Source: Alphaproteobacteria bacterium
Lineage (GTDB): Bacteria; Pseudomonadota; Alphaproteobacteria; CAISOG01
Direction: 5' to 3'
DNA: 6,194 nt
Assembly (NCBI GenBank): GCA_018883285.1
Contig: VEQJ01000073.1
Location: 1 to 6,194 of the forward strand
Shown piece by piece: positions 6,009 to 6,194 of the stretch. How positions within the stretch are numbered: position 1 is the stretch's first letter; every line of letters begins with the position of its first letter. Position numbers and translations under genes: made by a program. The notes under the pieces were generated by a model, which saw nothing but the letters and a program-made list of their open reading frames with translations, made no database searches and was not told the origin of the DNA.

Positions 6009-6194
6009 TCAATGTTCTGACACCAAACGTATTATATCTTCTGCCAAATCATGTGAAGGAGTCGGTACTGGGGTAACCATTGGTAGTAAACAGAGATGTG
6101 TCATCTCTGCGGTTTTTGAGGTGCGCCGTTCCAGAATTAGATCTGACACTGTTTGTGGCATGGAGCGATAATACGGCGAAGGATAGTTACGGAG
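6009..6194 (-). CDS. Possible C-terminal part of an unknown protein leaving the right window edge
   Basis: On the minus strand the frame is open from the window edge to the TGA at 6009-6011 and gives 61 residues ending DLAEDIIRLVSEH. An internal ATG at 6161 would give 50 residues but has no ribosome binding site, so if the gene is real it probably starts outside the window. I recognise no family; the piece is Pro-rich (LLPMVTPVPTPSHD) and has no membrane segment. Two facts lower confidence. The opposite strand is also open for 60 codons (5991-6171), and a strong plus-strand terminator-like hairpin (6091-6109) lies inside it. The sequence is less G+C-rich than the neighbouring surface-protein genes. 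Confidence 0.3.
   Translation of the reverse strand, partial: LRNYPSPYYRSMPQTVSDLILERRTSKTAEMTHLCLLPMVTPVPTPSHDLAEDIIRLVSEH
6031..6057 (-). promoter_or_regulatory. Candidate sigma70-type promoter reading into the truncated DUF11 gene
   Basis: On the minus strand TTCACA (6052-6057; five of six matches to the -35 consensus) is followed after 15 bases by a perfect TATAAT (6031-6036). Transcription would start near 6024 and run left toward the DUF11 frame. The 15-base spacer is shorter than the ideal 17. The site overlaps the weak minus-strand open frame, so one of the two may be spurious. Confidence 0.4.
6091..6117 (+). terminator. Intrinsic-terminator-like hairpin on the plus strand
   Basis: CAGAGATG (6091-6098) and CATCTCTG (6102-6109) form a perfect 8-base stem around a TGT loop. 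Three bases later a TTTTT run follows (6113-6117). On the plus strand this has the form of a rho-independent terminator. On the minus strand only TTT follows, so it would work poorly there. No convincing plus-strand gene ends just upstream, so what it would terminate is unclear. Confidence 0.42.

Noticed and set aside
1..6194. CRISPR array, tRNA, rRNA, transposase or integrase
   Set aside because: No regularly spaced repeats, no cloverleaf or CCA-type ends, and no DDE or recombinase motifs in any credible frame.

Overview
The window looks like Gram-negative, probably proteobacterial, chromosome or contig DNA. The evidence is a pair of envelope genes: a 5'-truncated DUF11/SdrD-B-type surface protein and a very large OmpA-domain outer-membrane protein with a C-terminal beta-barrel. 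Genus cannot be told from the sequence. The central block (about 490-5945) is visibly richer in G+C than both flanks (1-480 and 5950-6194), so the window looks like a mosaic with a compositional step at each side of the surface-protein locus.

Layout. Positions 3-419 (+) hold the C-terminal 138 residues of an unrecognised AT-rich gene that runs off the left edge. Positions 420-648 hold two interleaved inverted repeats (431-480), then a short open frame (498-698, +) with a good ribosome binding site and an N-terminal Rossmann-like motif that soon decays; it is probably a remnant of an SDR/epimerase gene. Everything from 649 to 5949 is on the minus strand and reads right to left: the truncated DUF11/SdrD-B/OmpA-like protein (5949-4783), then the OmpA-barrel protein (4786-649). 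The second gene is split into two open frames (4786-1919 and 1965-649) by a single-base frameshift in a 4-base A run on the coding strand (1955-1958). Removing one base gives a continuous 1378-residue protein with a signal peptide at one end and a terminal Phe at the other. Positions 5950-6194 hold a weak minus-strand open frame that leaves the right edge, a sigma70-like minus-strand promoter, and a plus-strand terminator-like hairpin.

How the genes fit together. The DUF11 protein and the OmpA-barrel protein are translationally coupled: the stop of the first overlaps the start of the second in ATAA, eight bases after an AAAGGA ribosome binding site. The only start that keeps the clear signal peptide is this ATA. 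A single G-to-A change in an ancestral ATGA overlap would explain both the TAA stop and the ATA start. The likely role, by inference, is a cell-surface stalk or adhesin (DUF11/SdrD-B) paired with an outer-membrane barrel held to peptidoglycan by an N-terminal OmpA module. Three separate lesions (lost 5' end, ATA start, frameshift) suggest that this copy is decaying, or that the assembly has errors here.
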